Part shown: positions 1 through 5,770 of the stretch, piece by piece
How the letters are laid out: every line of letters begins with the position of its first letter
Numbering within the stretch: the first letter of the stretch is position 1
NCBI GenBank assembly: GCA_964636675.1
Contig: CAZWUO010000182.1
Coordinates: 1-7,647, forward strand
Source of the DNA: JALUUH01 sp964636675
GTDB lineage: Bacteria > Pseudomonadota > Gammaproteobacteria > S012-40
Reading direction: 5' to 3'
Length of the DNA: 7,647 bases
Program-made: the position numbers and the translations under genes
Notes under the pieces: generated by a model
Told to the model about the DNA's origin: nothing
What the model saw: the letters and a program-made list of their open reading frames with translations, nothing else
The model's database searches: none

Positions 1-3
1 GTC

Positions 4-40
4 ATTACCAAGGGAAACTGGCGGACTAATTACCAAGGGA
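4..40. repeat. 12-bp direct repeat
   Basis: ATTACCAAGGGA occurs at 4-15 and again at 29-40, a 25-base period. It lies outside any recognisable gene, next to a transposase scrap. It may be part of an insertion-sequence end or a binding-site pair. Two copies only, so its meaning is unclear. Confidence 0.5.
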
Positions 41-106
41 CTTTGTCGCAACACCGTATCAGTGTATCTCTAGAGTGACAACGAATAGATCATCCCTACG
101 CTACCG

Positions 107-211
107 CTAGCTGTGATTTAGATCTCTGAACTCTTTAGCGGCATTGGTATTCATATTTTCTCGCAACCACACGTATCTCACACCATTAGGACTCAACTCA
201 ATTGACGGACA
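107..211 (-). pseudogene. Fragment of a DDE integrase-type (IS3/IS481-like) transposase
   Basis: The minus-strand frame from 211 to the TAG at 107-109 encodes a short peptide containing SIELSPNGVRYVWLREN. This resembles the segment (V/I)xxSPxGVRxxWLRH that lies between the N-terminal helix-turn-helix domain and the integrase core in a group of DDE transposases. Only about 17 to 20 residues match; the text after them diverges and then stops. No helix-turn-helix or catalytic D,D,E residues are present, so this is a relic. It ends abruptly at about 211, where the inverted repeat of the next element begins. The family is recalled from motif memory, not from a search, and the exact IS family is uncertain. 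Confidence 0.4.
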
Positions 212-214
212 ACA

Positions 215-1200
215 GGGGACACTGATGTTTTAATGCGTTAATGGACGAGGTTTAGATCGTCGCCACATATTCGCGTCGGAAGCTGATAAAGAAGATTTTC
301 TTAACAGGCTTGCCATACTACTTAAAGAACTGCAGTTTGAGTGTACGGCCTGGGCATTAATGTCAAATCATTATCATCTCTTAATTCAGGTTGGTGAAGA
401 CCCGTTAAGTCACTTAATGCGAAGACTACTGAGCGGATACGCAACAAATTACAATATAAGAAATAAACGCTCAGGCTATGTTTTTCAAAATCGCTATAAA
501 TCTATATTGTGTGATGAGGACAATTATTTTTTGGAACTCATACGATATATTCACCTCAATCCGATCAAAGTAAGAATGCTGAAAGATATTAGTGCGCTAG
601 ATGTTTATCCTTGGACAGGTCACTCAGCATTAATGCACGAAAAACCAAATGATTGGCAAAAAACCGATGAAGTGTTATCTCGCTTTCGCACACAAAAAGC
701 AGCAGCTAGGCGACACTACCGTGCATTTATTGTTGAAGGAATGACAGAAAAATCAAGTGATATGTCAGGGGGTGGCTTGATTCGTAGTTATGGAGGTTGG
801 CAAGAAATAAGCAAATTGAGAAAAAACCATGAGACAAGAATCGGCGATGAACGAATTTTAGGCGATAGTGATTTTGTTCAGCGGGTAATAAAAAATGATG
901 AAATAAAATTAGAAGAGACGTTATTGCTAAAGCAAAAAGGGTGGGACTTAGAAAAGTTGGTACAGTCTATTTGTCATCATTTCAATATTACACAGGATCA
1001 GATCTCAATGAAGGGAAGGAGTAACTCGGTATCTTATGCTAAAGCGGTAATTTGTTACTGGGGCAATGCTCGACTGGGAATCTCGTCAACTCAATTAGGT
1101 GCAAAACTTAGTATTTCACAGTCCAGTGTAAGTCGGGCAGTAAGACGGGGTAGAGAATATTGCAAGGATTACGATTTTGATTTATTAAGCGAGTGTCCCC
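215..1200 (+). mobile_element. Y1/RAYT transposase element with 9-bp terminal inverted repeats
   Basis: GGGGACACT at 215-223 and its exact reverse complement AGTGTCCCC at 1192-1200 bracket the transposase gene. The right copy lies inside the last codons of the gene (Ser-Glu-Cys-Pro-His). GGGGACA-type ends around Y1 transposases are familiar from other gammaproteobacteria (recalled, not searched). I infer that 215-1200 is the element and that the transposase 5' end was damaged within it. No flanking target duplication is obvious. Confidence 0.45.
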
Positions 1201-1205
1201 ATTAA
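234..1205 (+). pseudogene. REP-associated tyrosine transposase (RAYT, Y1_Tnp/HUH family), 5'-degenerate
   Basis: HUH-type single-strand transposase. From the ATG at 360 there are 281 codons. The HUH motif His4-Tyr-His6 is in MSNHYHLLIQ, and the family segment with the candidate catalytic tyrosines is at residues 56-68 (Tyr56, Tyr63; YIHLNP). Residues about 195-270 look like the DnaA-domain-IV-type helix-turn-helix tail of this group (SISQSSVSRAVRRG). Homology continues upstream of 360 in the same frame (GRGLDRRHIF from 243), so the ATG is not the native start. An in-frame TAA at 231-233 sits where the family usually has the Tyr of a YHV motif. There is no ATG, GTG or TTG between that stop and 360, and no Shine-Dalgarno before 360. 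The catalytic half is open, but the protein lacks about 40 or more N-terminal residues and is probably inactive. Confidence 0.8.
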
Positions 1206-1531
1206 TACTAAACAAGTCACATAAGCCTACTGTTTTTTTGATTCCTCGCTTTGTTTAACAATGTATCAAATTGCGATGCCTCGGCATGCTATATGCCTAG
1301 GAGAGTATCGAGAATTTAAAGCCTGTAAAAGTGCCATGCGAAATTAAGCACTATTCTAAAATTGCGTTAAAATCGGATGTTATCGATACATTAGCGAATG
1401 ACTAAGTTATCTTCTCCGAGAATAACGTCAGTTCCCTAGAATTTGTCACCGTTTGTAAGAATGGCCGCAGAGTTGGCATACCCAATTTCATTAAAACAGT
1501 TTTTGGATTTCACTAGTGGAGAATTTGAGGT
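1206..1531. other. Gene-free spacer between transposase and lipoprotein gene
   Basis: I find no supportable gene here. A small hairpin (ATGCC-TC-GGCAT, 1276-1287) has no T-run and is not a convincing terminator. The stretch should contain the promoter of the lipoprotein gene, but I see no well-spaced -35/-10 pair that I would defend. Confidence 0.5.
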
Positions 1532-3103
1532 ATGAATATGAACCAAATAAAAACTTTCATTGTCGTTGTGACGACAGTGATCACTTTATTCGCTTGCCAA
1601 CACAAAAATGAAGGACAAAGCATCATTGAGCCATCATTGAAAAATGAGCCAACAATGCAAAACAAGTATGTCATTGATGGGGACGTTGATTTTTCAGGAT
1701 TGCAAACGAATACTGAATCTTTGGATTTTGATACTTCAGGAATAAATTCTTCGATAAAGATTGGTTTTGATAATGATGATCGCAATCTTTACGTCGCGCT
1801 TGAATGGGCTGATTCTTCGTTTAACAACGAGTGGTACCTCACTGATTCAACTAATTACGATGAGGTTGTTCTTCAAATAGACGCCAACGGCAACAACGTG
1901 ATAGATCCAAATGAAGATCACCGATGGATACGTGCCACAAATTCCGGATCGTTTTTTAGAGACGCTTACTTTGACGGAGTACGGGACGAGGATGACATCG
2001 TTGGAGATGGATGGGCTAAAATGAAATACCAATCTGCTAGCGGAAAGTATCAAGCAGAATTTTTAATCCCTCTTTCGAATGACATTAACGAACAAGACTC
2101 AACGATTACTTCCTCAAGCCGCTTTCAGTTAATTATACGTGATGGCTATCAACCCTTTGAAGGTATCTTAAATCAAGCGATCGTATTTCCAGCGTCAGAT
2201 TTATCTCGCATTTCTTTTCAAGCGCCAGCTTTATATAATCATCCACAGATGCCGACCGATCTGACCGGACTGATTGTCTATGTCAGCACTCATGAAGAAC
2301 CAGCCGGTGAAATTTATACGCTTGATCCTGCAACAGGTGTGACTTTCAGGGTCACCAACAACACACTCGGAGAGAATGCGGTATCCTTATCACGAGATCG
2401 CACTAAGATCGCCTTTCATGCCTTTAACGACCCGAGCGACGTTGAAACACTCGAAATTTTTTCAATCAATGTAGACGGTACGCAAATGCAGCAGCTGACC
2501 AATGATAGCAATGCCAATGCACACCCCGCTTGGTCCCCCGACGGGACAAGGCTCAGCTATTCACCCATTTTCCCGGTGGCTCCTGGAATTACAATCATTA
2601 GCGAAAGTGGGCAGTTCATCCAAAATCTCACCCCAGAAGGAGTTGAAGATCATGATGCCGATTATCTTCCCGATGGTCGCATTGTCTTTAAAACTGACCG
2701 TTGGTCGAGTTCTCCACAGTTTCTTACGGGTATTATGAACGAAGATGGCACAAATGTTCAGCAGTTATCTTTCGCAAGCAATGTCTCCGATCATGATCAG
2801 TTTGGAAATAACGAAGCCGTCATTTTTGAGCGTTTCCCAAAGGGGACAAATTACGAGACCGATCCTGAGGGAGTGACGCTGGGTTGGGATTTAGTTGAAG
2901 CTCCGCTAGATGGTTCCGGAGAGTTTACACTTCTCTCAGATGGCTGGATGAATACCACCCCTGTGTATGATCCTTCAGGAAAATACATTTTATACATGAA
3001 AGGCCCTGCTTACTTCGAAGCAAGTCTCATGACTCGTGCAGGAAAAATCTTAGGTCGATTCATTCCGGACGTTACCCAAATCAAATTCGTTGATTGGCGA
3101 TAA
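1532..3103 (+). CDS. Predicted lipoprotein: CBM9-like domain plus TolB/PD40-type beta-propeller
   Basis: 523 codons. Residues 1-22 form a lipoprotein signal: Lys7, a hydrophobic run, then lipobox LFAC with Cys22. The next residue is Gln, so outer-membrane retention is likely. Residues about 45-230 resemble carbohydrate-binding family 9-like domains (DDRNLYVALEWAD at 82-94). They contain a textbook EF-hand-type calcium loop, DANGNNVIDPNE, at 117-128. Residues about 245-523 carry WD40-like PD40/TolB repeats: HPAWSPDGTRLSYS (331-344), DYLPDGRIVF (377-386) and DPSGKYILYM (480-489). The likely role is binding of a glycan or protein at the cell surface; no catalytic motif is visible. Two starts compete. 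ATG 1532 has GGAG ten bases upstream, while ATG 1538 has GAGG (1527-1530) at an ideal seven bases. The gene stands alone among mobile debris, intact and unlike its neighbours in character. Confidence 0.85.
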   Translation: MNMNQIKTFIVVVTTVITLFACQHKNEGQSIIEPSLKNEPTMQNKYVIDGDVDFSGLQTNTESLDFDTSGINSSIKIGFDNDDRNLYVALEWADSSFNNEWYLTDSTNYDEVVLQIDANGNNVIDPNEDHRWIRATNSGSFFRDAYFDGVRDEDDIVGDGWAKMKYQSASGKYQAEFLIPLSNDINEQDSTITSSSRFQLIIRDGYQPFEGILNQAIVFPASDLSRISFQAPALYNHPQMPTDLTGLIVYVSTHEEPAGEIYTLDPATGVTFRVTNNTLGENAVSLSRDRTKIAFHAFNDPSDVETLEIFSINVDGTQMQQLTNDSNANAHPAWSPDGTRLSYSPIFPVAPGITIISESGQFIQNLTPEGVEDHDADYLPDGRIVFKTDRWSSSPQFLTGIMNEDGTNVQQLSFASNVSDHDQFGNNEAVIFERFPKGTNYETDPEGVTLGWDLVEAPLDGSGEFTLLSDGWMNTTPVYDPSGKYILYMKGPAYFEASLMTRAGKILGRFIPDVTQIKFVDWR

Positions 3104-3109
3104 AGCAAA

Positions 3110-3144
3110 CTATGTCTTCTGCTGATTTCTGTTTGCCGATCAAT
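3110..3144 (-). ncRNA. Group II intron scrap (segment preceding the maturase ORF)
   Basis: Plus-strand 3119-3144 matches 4732-4757 at 25 of 26 bases. Read on the minus strand, it gives CAGAAATCAGCAGAAGACAT, which resembles the conserved CAGAAGTCAGCAGAGGTCAT that precedes the reverse transcriptase-maturase ORF in many bacterial group II introns (recalled pattern). It begins just after the lipoprotein stop codon. Only about 35 bases survive. The identification depends on the longer intron piece at 4733-4975. Confidence 0.45.
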
Positions 3145-3145
3145 A

Positions 3146-3198
3146 TTTGTCAATTTGTGTTTAAGTTGTGTTAATTTTCTCTACTGCGTCAATATATT
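3146..3198 (+). repeat. 53-bp dispersed repeat, copy 1
   Basis: This matches 5771-5823 in the same orientation, with 2 differences in the first 42 bases and 5 over 53. The shared core includes GTTTAAGTTGTGTTAATTT. It has no coding sense in any frame. In both places it lies just upstream, on the plus strand, of a transposase remnant (IS91 here, IS1182 at copy 2). It could be an insertion-sequence end or host sequence duplicated with the insertions. Confidence 0.75.
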
Positions 3199-3204
3199 GT
3201 TAGC

Positions 3205-3515
3205 TGCAACAATGGCAATGTAACTTATCGATATCAGGACAGTGAGTCTCAGAAAATGGTCTTAAAAACGGTTTCTGGGGAACGGTTTTTATGGTTATTA
3301 CTTTAACACGTGTTACCTAAACGCTTTAGACGTGCAAGAAATTTTGGTTTTTTGCACCCCAATAGCAAACGTTTAATCCAAGTTCTTCAGCTTTTAAAAG
3401 GCATTGATGCAAACCGAGCATTGGCGTGGATGAAGAAACGACCAACGATATATTGTCCCAGCTGTGGTGGCAAAATGAAGATTATTCAGCATCGAATTCA
3501 CCCGCTTCCGTCGAT
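3205..3515 (+). pseudogene. IS91-family (Y2) transposase remnant, C-terminal part with nonsense codon
   Basis: A frame running from 3205 reads NNGNVTYRYQDS, then VSGERFLWLLL, a TAA at 3304-3306, then HVLPKRFRRARNFGFLHPN. This is the signature of the C-terminal third of IS91-family transposases, in which a Gln precedes HVLPK. The stop is therefore a CAA-to-TAA change. A four-residue zinc-ribbon-like motif CPSC (YCPSCGGKMKII) follows at about 3463-3486. Homology fades after about 3510, just before the end of brnA on the other strand. The N-terminal region and catalytic tyrosines are missing. A 110-codon open stretch starts at GTG 3310, but it is only the part after the stop and its last third is out of homology. 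Confidence 0.75.
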
Positions 3516-3526
3516 GAACCTTTTCG

Positions 3527-3751
3527 TTAGGCCTTTTTATTCCACGATATATCTATTTTCCGATGATGAGCTACGCAATCTCGAAGATATAAATTTATTA
3601 AGCTTTGATATGGAACTCCAGAATCTACAGCCATCCCTTTGAAGTAATTAATAACATCTTCACTAAGCCTCATTGTTATCGGTTTTTTTAGTCTTGATGC
3701 GTAAGGATTTTTACGAGATTTCATTTTTGATAAGTCATATTCATCTTTCAT
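3527..3751 (-). CDS. brnA: BrnA-family antitoxin (ribbon-helix-helix)
   Basis: 74 codons. BrnA proteins bind and neutralise the BrnT ribonuclease toxin, and they repress the operon through a ribbon-helix-helix fold. Here the N-terminal basic leader MKDEYDLSKMKSRKNPY is followed by the ribbon-helix-helix segment ITMRLSEDVINYFKGM (residues about 26-41) and GVPYQSLINLYLRD. This is the usual BrnA order and length. The ATG overlaps the brnT stop as ATGA (3748-3751), the standard arrangement. The upstream toxin gene is interrupted, so translation coupled to full-length brnT is lost; a weak Shine-Dalgarno (AGGTAG) lies before the ATG. The stop codon TAA lies inside GCCTAAC, an RYYYAAC motif like an integron core site. 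Confidence 0.8.
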   Translation of the reverse strand: MKDEYDLSKMKSRKNPYASRLKKPITMRLSEDVINYFKGMAVDSGVPYQSLINLYLRDCVAHHRKIDISWNKKA

Positions 3752-4035
3752 GATGCACTACCTGAATATAGCATTCGTTCATTTTTCGTTGCCTTGCGAG
3801 CAGAAATTATCCTTATGATGTTCCGTGAATCTTGCTCACAATGGCAGATAAGAAGAATTCTTGATTCATTGCTAAGGCCAAGTATAAGAAACCTATCTTC
3901 CATCTCAGAATTTTCAAAATCATAAAATTACACAGCAAATTCGCCGTAAAAGACAGACTTAGCATCCTCAAAAGAAATACCATGCTTCTTTTGATTCGAT
4001 ACAGCTTTTTTAGAATTCCATTCAAACTCAATCAT
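3748..4035 (-). pseudogene. brnT: BrnT-family toxin gene with internal TAA
   Basis: BrnT is a RelE-fold ribonuclease toxin. Translating 4035 down to 3748 gives MIEFEWNSKKAVSNQKKHGI, SFEDAKSVFYGEFAV, TAA at codon 36 (plus strand 3928-3930), then FYDFENSEMEDRFLILG and a tail with RIISARKATKNERMLY. All family landmarks are present: the EWN/KA/N/KHG N-terminus and the C-terminal R-IISARKAT-E-Y set that includes catalytic residues. The single defect is the stop, most simply CAA to TAA. Full length would be 95 residues, normal for the family. The gene is in frame to its end and overlaps brnA by four bases, so the inactivation looks recent. A 72-codon open frame at 3813-4031 on the same strand is an out-of-frame shadow. 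Confidence 0.85.
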
Positions 4036-4038
4036 ATT

Positions 4039-4069
4039 TACATTATATGTACAAATAGTAGGATATCAA
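4039..4069 (-). promoter_or_regulatory. brnTA promoter with overlapping palindromic operator
   Basis: On the minus strand, -35 TTGATA (4064-4069), a 16-base spacer and -10 TATAAT (4042-4047) precede the brnT ATG, which starts after only six more bases. The -10 box lies inside a perfect inverted repeat, TACAT-TAT-ATGTA (4039-4051), a plausible BrnA operator. The expected transcription start falls at about the A of the ATG, so the mRNA may be leaderless. Confidence 0.6.
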
Positions 4070-4188
4070 GTGAGATTTGATGCTGTTTGGATCTGCTATT
4101 GAACAACTTAGCTCATGGAGGGAAGCGTATAAAAGGAGTCGTCACGCCGCTCTCCGGAGCTTGGGAGGCTGTAATAAAAACCGTGTAA

Positions 4189-4228
4189 CTGTCTATCATT
4201 AATCTCATAACTGAGAGAGGATAGACAG
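4189..4228 (+). repeat. 9-bp inverted repeat ending at the IS256 transposase start codon
   Basis: CTGTCTATC (4189-4197) and GATAGACAG (4220-4228) are perfect complements around a 22-base loop. The right arm lies between the Shine-Dalgarno (GAGAGAGG, 4213-4220) and the ATG at 4229. If transcribed from outside, the hairpin would hide the initiation region. Several insertion sequences are known to use this kind of arrangement to limit transposase expression from read-through. Confidence 0.6.
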
Positions 4229-4435
4229 ATGAATAAAGAAGAATTACAAGCTCTGGCACAAGTTGCTGCCAAAAACATCAAGTCCGAACAGGATTTGAAT
4301 GACTTTCGGCAAATGCTGACAAAAATCACCTTGGAAACAGCATTAAACGCTGAACTTGATGACCACCTTGGTTATTCTAAACACGAAAAAGCCAACACCA
4401 ACAATAGTCGAAATGGTTTTTCCACCAAAACACTT
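4229..4435 (+). pseudogene. IS256-family transposase, N-terminal fragment
   Basis: The first 69 codons (MNKEELQALAQVAAKNIKSE at the start, DDHLGYSKHE at 44-53, NNSRNGFSTKTL at 58-69) match the start of Mutator/IS256 transposases, which bind the element ends with this region. The full protein is about 400 residues, and the DDE catalytic core is absent. The frame runs on to 4582, but from 4436 it reads the antisense of a higA fragment and is not transposase. It has a good Shine-Dalgarno (GAGAGAGG) ahead of ATG 4229, so a short N-terminal peptide might still be made. Confidence 0.8.
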
Positions 4436-4616
4436 CATCATAATTTTCGATTAGGTTACCAATTGTTTCCTTTGCAGGTGCTAGATTATGATTTTGATCA
4501 TTTCCAACTTCATCAACCAAATTATCTAATGTTTCAACCAAGGCTAGATATTCACTCTCAGAATGTGGAACGGAGAAAATAGCTTCAATACTCGGCCATA
4601 CTTTCGATATGTTCTC
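4431..4616 (-). pseudogene. higA: HigA-family antitoxin fragment, truncated at both ends
   Basis: A 62-codon minus-strand frame begins ENISKVWPSIEAIF, continues SESEYLALVETLDNLVDE and ends TIGNLIENYDEV. This resembles the N-terminal dimerisation half of HigA antitoxins of the HigBA type, which end in a C-terminal helix-turn-helix DNA-binding domain. That domain is gone: the sequence runs directly into the IS256 fragment at 4431-4435. The natural start is also missing, because the frame joins the higB remnant three bases upstream (4616/4619) with no start codon. No function is expected. Confidence 0.65.
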
Positions 4617-4618
4617 TA

Positions 4619-4732
4619 ATTGCCACCAATATTGAATACCGTTAAGTTACCTACCTTATCCGCACTCGGAAATATATCCCGCAACTCCGAGAAGTTAGCA
4701 ATTTCAGTTTGTTTAACAATTCGATACCAAGC
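4619..4732 (-). pseudogene. higB: HigB-family toxin fragment (RelE-like), internal piece
   Basis: 38 codons on the minus strand read AWYRIVKQTEIANFSELR, then DIFPSADKVGNLTVFNIGGN. This is the central core of HigB mRNA interferases, where GG(N)KYRL normally follows; here the reading frame meets TAG at 4616-4618. The N-terminal third is replaced by group II intron sequence at 4732/4733, and the C-terminal third, with the catalytic basic residues and the overlap into higA, is deleted. The gene order toxin then antitoxin on the minus strand is that of a normal higBA operon, so one deletion removed the join. Inactive relic. Confidence 0.7.
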
Positions 4733-4975
4733 TGCTGATTTCTGTTTTCCGATCAATGTAAATTGCTTTGCACTCCGTTGTTCCTTCAACAACAAACAGA
4801 CCTCCCGGGGTAAGACACGAAACTTTCATTGCGTAAACGCCAGATTTATAAAACATATCCCAATGCAGATGGAAGACTTAAAGGTCACGGAAGCAAAGCG
4901 CTACGCGGGGCCGGCTCCGCGAATACCTGGTGAGAGGACTTTCACCTCTCTAGCTTCGCGCCATGCCCGGCACAC
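4733..4975 (-). ncRNA. Group II intron 5' fragment (class C-like)
   Basis: Read on the minus strand from 4975, the sequence begins GTGTGCCGGGCATGGC, the type of 5' end seen in bacterial group II introns. A perfect hairpin GAGAGG-TGAAAGT-CCTCTC (4932-4950) follows, containing the familiar GGTGAAAGTCC. Next comes a GC-rich hairpin at 4905-4920 (GCGGGGCC/GGCTCCGC with one G-T pair). Near 4800 it reads CGGGAGGTCTG, and it ends with ACAGAAATCAGCAG, the stretch that usually precedes the maturase. The reverse transcriptase and domains V and VI are absent; the segment breaks into the higB remnant at 4732. The retained length of about 243 bases is shorter than the usual pre-ORF region, so internal loss is possible. 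The start position could be 4975 or 4977. Confidence 0.6.
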
Positions 4976-4981
4976 ACGTCG

Positions 4982-5088
4982 CGCATAAGCTGACCAGTGA
5001 AGCGAGGTTTAAATGTGACCGAATGAGTGAAACGAATTCACATTTAAGCCACGCTTTACTGGGGCAGTCTTGAAGCGTCTTGTTAAAT
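4982..5088 (+). other. attC-like integron recombination site, left end disturbed
   Basis: A long imperfect hairpin has arms at 4994-5018 and 5038-5062: 22 of 25 positions pair by Watson-Crick rules, 2 by G-T, and 1 is mismatched. The loop is 19 bases. It is followed by CTTGAAGCGTCTT and GTTAAAT (5082-5088), which fits the R' consensus GTTRRRY. The left outer arm keeps GCATAA (4984-4989) but lacks the partner of the CTTGAAGCG block. This is the expected layout of a cassette attC with damage on the left, where the intron fragment joins. No integrase gene is in the window. Confidence 0.5.
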
Positions 5089-5127
5089 GCCTATCCCTGT
5101 GCTACATTTAAAGAGCATACTCTATGC
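5080..5127 (+). promoter_or_regulatory. Candidate ccdAB promoter and operator
   Basis: TTGTTA (5080-5085), a 17-base spacer and TACATT (5103-5108) make a moderate sigma-70 promoter that starts inside the attC-like core. The palindrome GCATA-CTC-TATGC (5115-5127) follows at the expected transcription start and could be bound by the CcdA-CcdB complex, which represses this type of operon. The boxes match consensus at 4 of 6 positions each. Confidence 0.4.
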
Positions 5128-5150
5128 GCATAACACATGAGGATATGAAC

Positions 5151-5396
5151 ATGCAGCGAATATACGATGAAACAGCCCCTAAAAAATCAGCGAATCTTAG
5201 TATAAACAGTGACTTACTGAAAAAGGCTCGGGGATTAAACATCAACCTCTCAGCTACATTAGAACACGCTTTGATGCAACAAGTGAAGAAGGTTGCGCGC
5301 GAAGCTTGGCTAAAAGAGAATAAACAAGCCCTAAACTCGTTAAATGACTTAACCGAAGAAAATGGTTTATTTTCCGACTCATACAGGAATTTTTGA
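5151..5396 (+). CDS. ccdA: CcdA-family antitoxin
   Basis: 81 residues from ATG 5151. CcdA neutralises the gyrase poison CcdB and, with it, represses the operon. Residues about 13-46 form the ribbon-helix-helix part (SANLSINSDLLKKARGLNIN, then LSATLEHALMQQV). The C-terminal toxin-binding tail ends LTEENGLFSDSYRNF, matching the family pattern of Asn-Gly-x-Phe and a final aromatic. Start choice: GAGG at 5139-5142 is eight bases before ATG 5151, two before ATG 5145, and downstream of ATG 5124, so 5151 is preferred. Its TGA stop overlaps the ccdB ATG by one base, giving translational coupling. The gene sits 60 bases after the attC-like site, like a cassette gene. Confidence 0.85.
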   Translation: MQRIYDETAPKKSANLSINSDLLKKARGLNINLSATLEHALMQQVKKVAREAWLKENKQALNSLNDLTEENGLFSDSYRNF

Positions 5397-5713
5397 TGAG
5401 CCAATACACACTATATAAAAATGAAAATAAGAGTACGAAAAAAACTTACCCTTATTTTGTAAATGTGCAAAGTGATTTACTGGATGATTTAAATTCACGA
5501 ATTGTCATCCCTCTTTCCCCACTAAAAATACTAAATGATAATAATGTTAAAAAACTTTGCCCTATAATAAAGGTTGAGGATAAATCATTTGTATTACTCA
5601 CTCATCAGCTGACTTCAGTTCCAAAATCAATTCTAAAAAAAGAATTAATTTCTCTAGAAAACCACCGTTACGAAATACTTGGAGCAATTGATTTATTATT
5701 GACGGGCATCTAA
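5396..5713 (+). CDS. ccdB: CcdB-family toxin (DNA gyrase poison)
   Basis: 105 residues. CcdB traps the GyrA-DNA cleavage complex. Family landmarks in order: YFVNVQSDLLDDLNSRIVIPL (residues about 20-40, corresponding to F-plasmid FVDVQSDI and RRMVIPL), VLLTHQLTSVP (about 67-77) and a C-terminal GAIDLLLTGI. The final Gly-Ile is kept, but the position of the F-plasmid Trp99, which is important for gyrase poisoning, is Thr here. Length is normal (F CcdB has 101). ATG 5396 is preceded by AGGAA (5385-5389) at six bases; the TTG at 5393 is a less likely start. No frameshift is seen. The stop TAA lies in ATCTAAC (5708-5714), which fits an RYYYAAC integron core. Confidence 0.85.
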   Translation: MSQYTLYKNENKSTKKTYPYFVNVQSDLLDDLNSRIVIPLSPLKILNDNNVKKLCPIIKVEDKSFVLLTHQLTSVPKSILKKELISLENHRYEILGAIDLLLTGI

Positions 5714-5770
5714 CGAAACTGTAGAAAAACTCAAATCCAACATGAGCGCACCCCTGACATGCAATCATCA

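Larger units (their letters stand above)
4166..4435 (+). mobile_element. Left end of an IS256-family insertion sequence, right part missing
   Basis: The leader from about 4166 (GAGGCTGTAATAAAAACCGTG) and the start of an IS256-type transposase are present, but homology stops at 4433-4435. The left terminus is estimated from the family's G(A)GxCTGT-like ends and is not certain. No right end is seen in the window. The right break falls inside a higA fragment, with CACTT shared at the joint (4431-4435). Confidence 0.55.

Noticed and set aside
3304..3930. Two in-frame TAA codons at Gln positions (IS91 remnant, brnT) could mean TAA reads as Gln
   Set aside because: The lipoprotein, brnA, ccdB and mazF all end naturally at TAA with sensible lengths, so ordinary nonsense mutation in decaying genes is the better explanation.
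4436..4582. Continuation of the IS256 reading frame beyond residue 69
   Set aside because: The residues lose all similarity to the family, and the opposite strand reads as HigA; it is antisense of that relic.
4620..4988. 122-codon plus-strand frame
   Set aside because: It runs antisense through the higB fragment, the group II intron fragment and its hairpins; no family resemblance and no Shine-Dalgarno.
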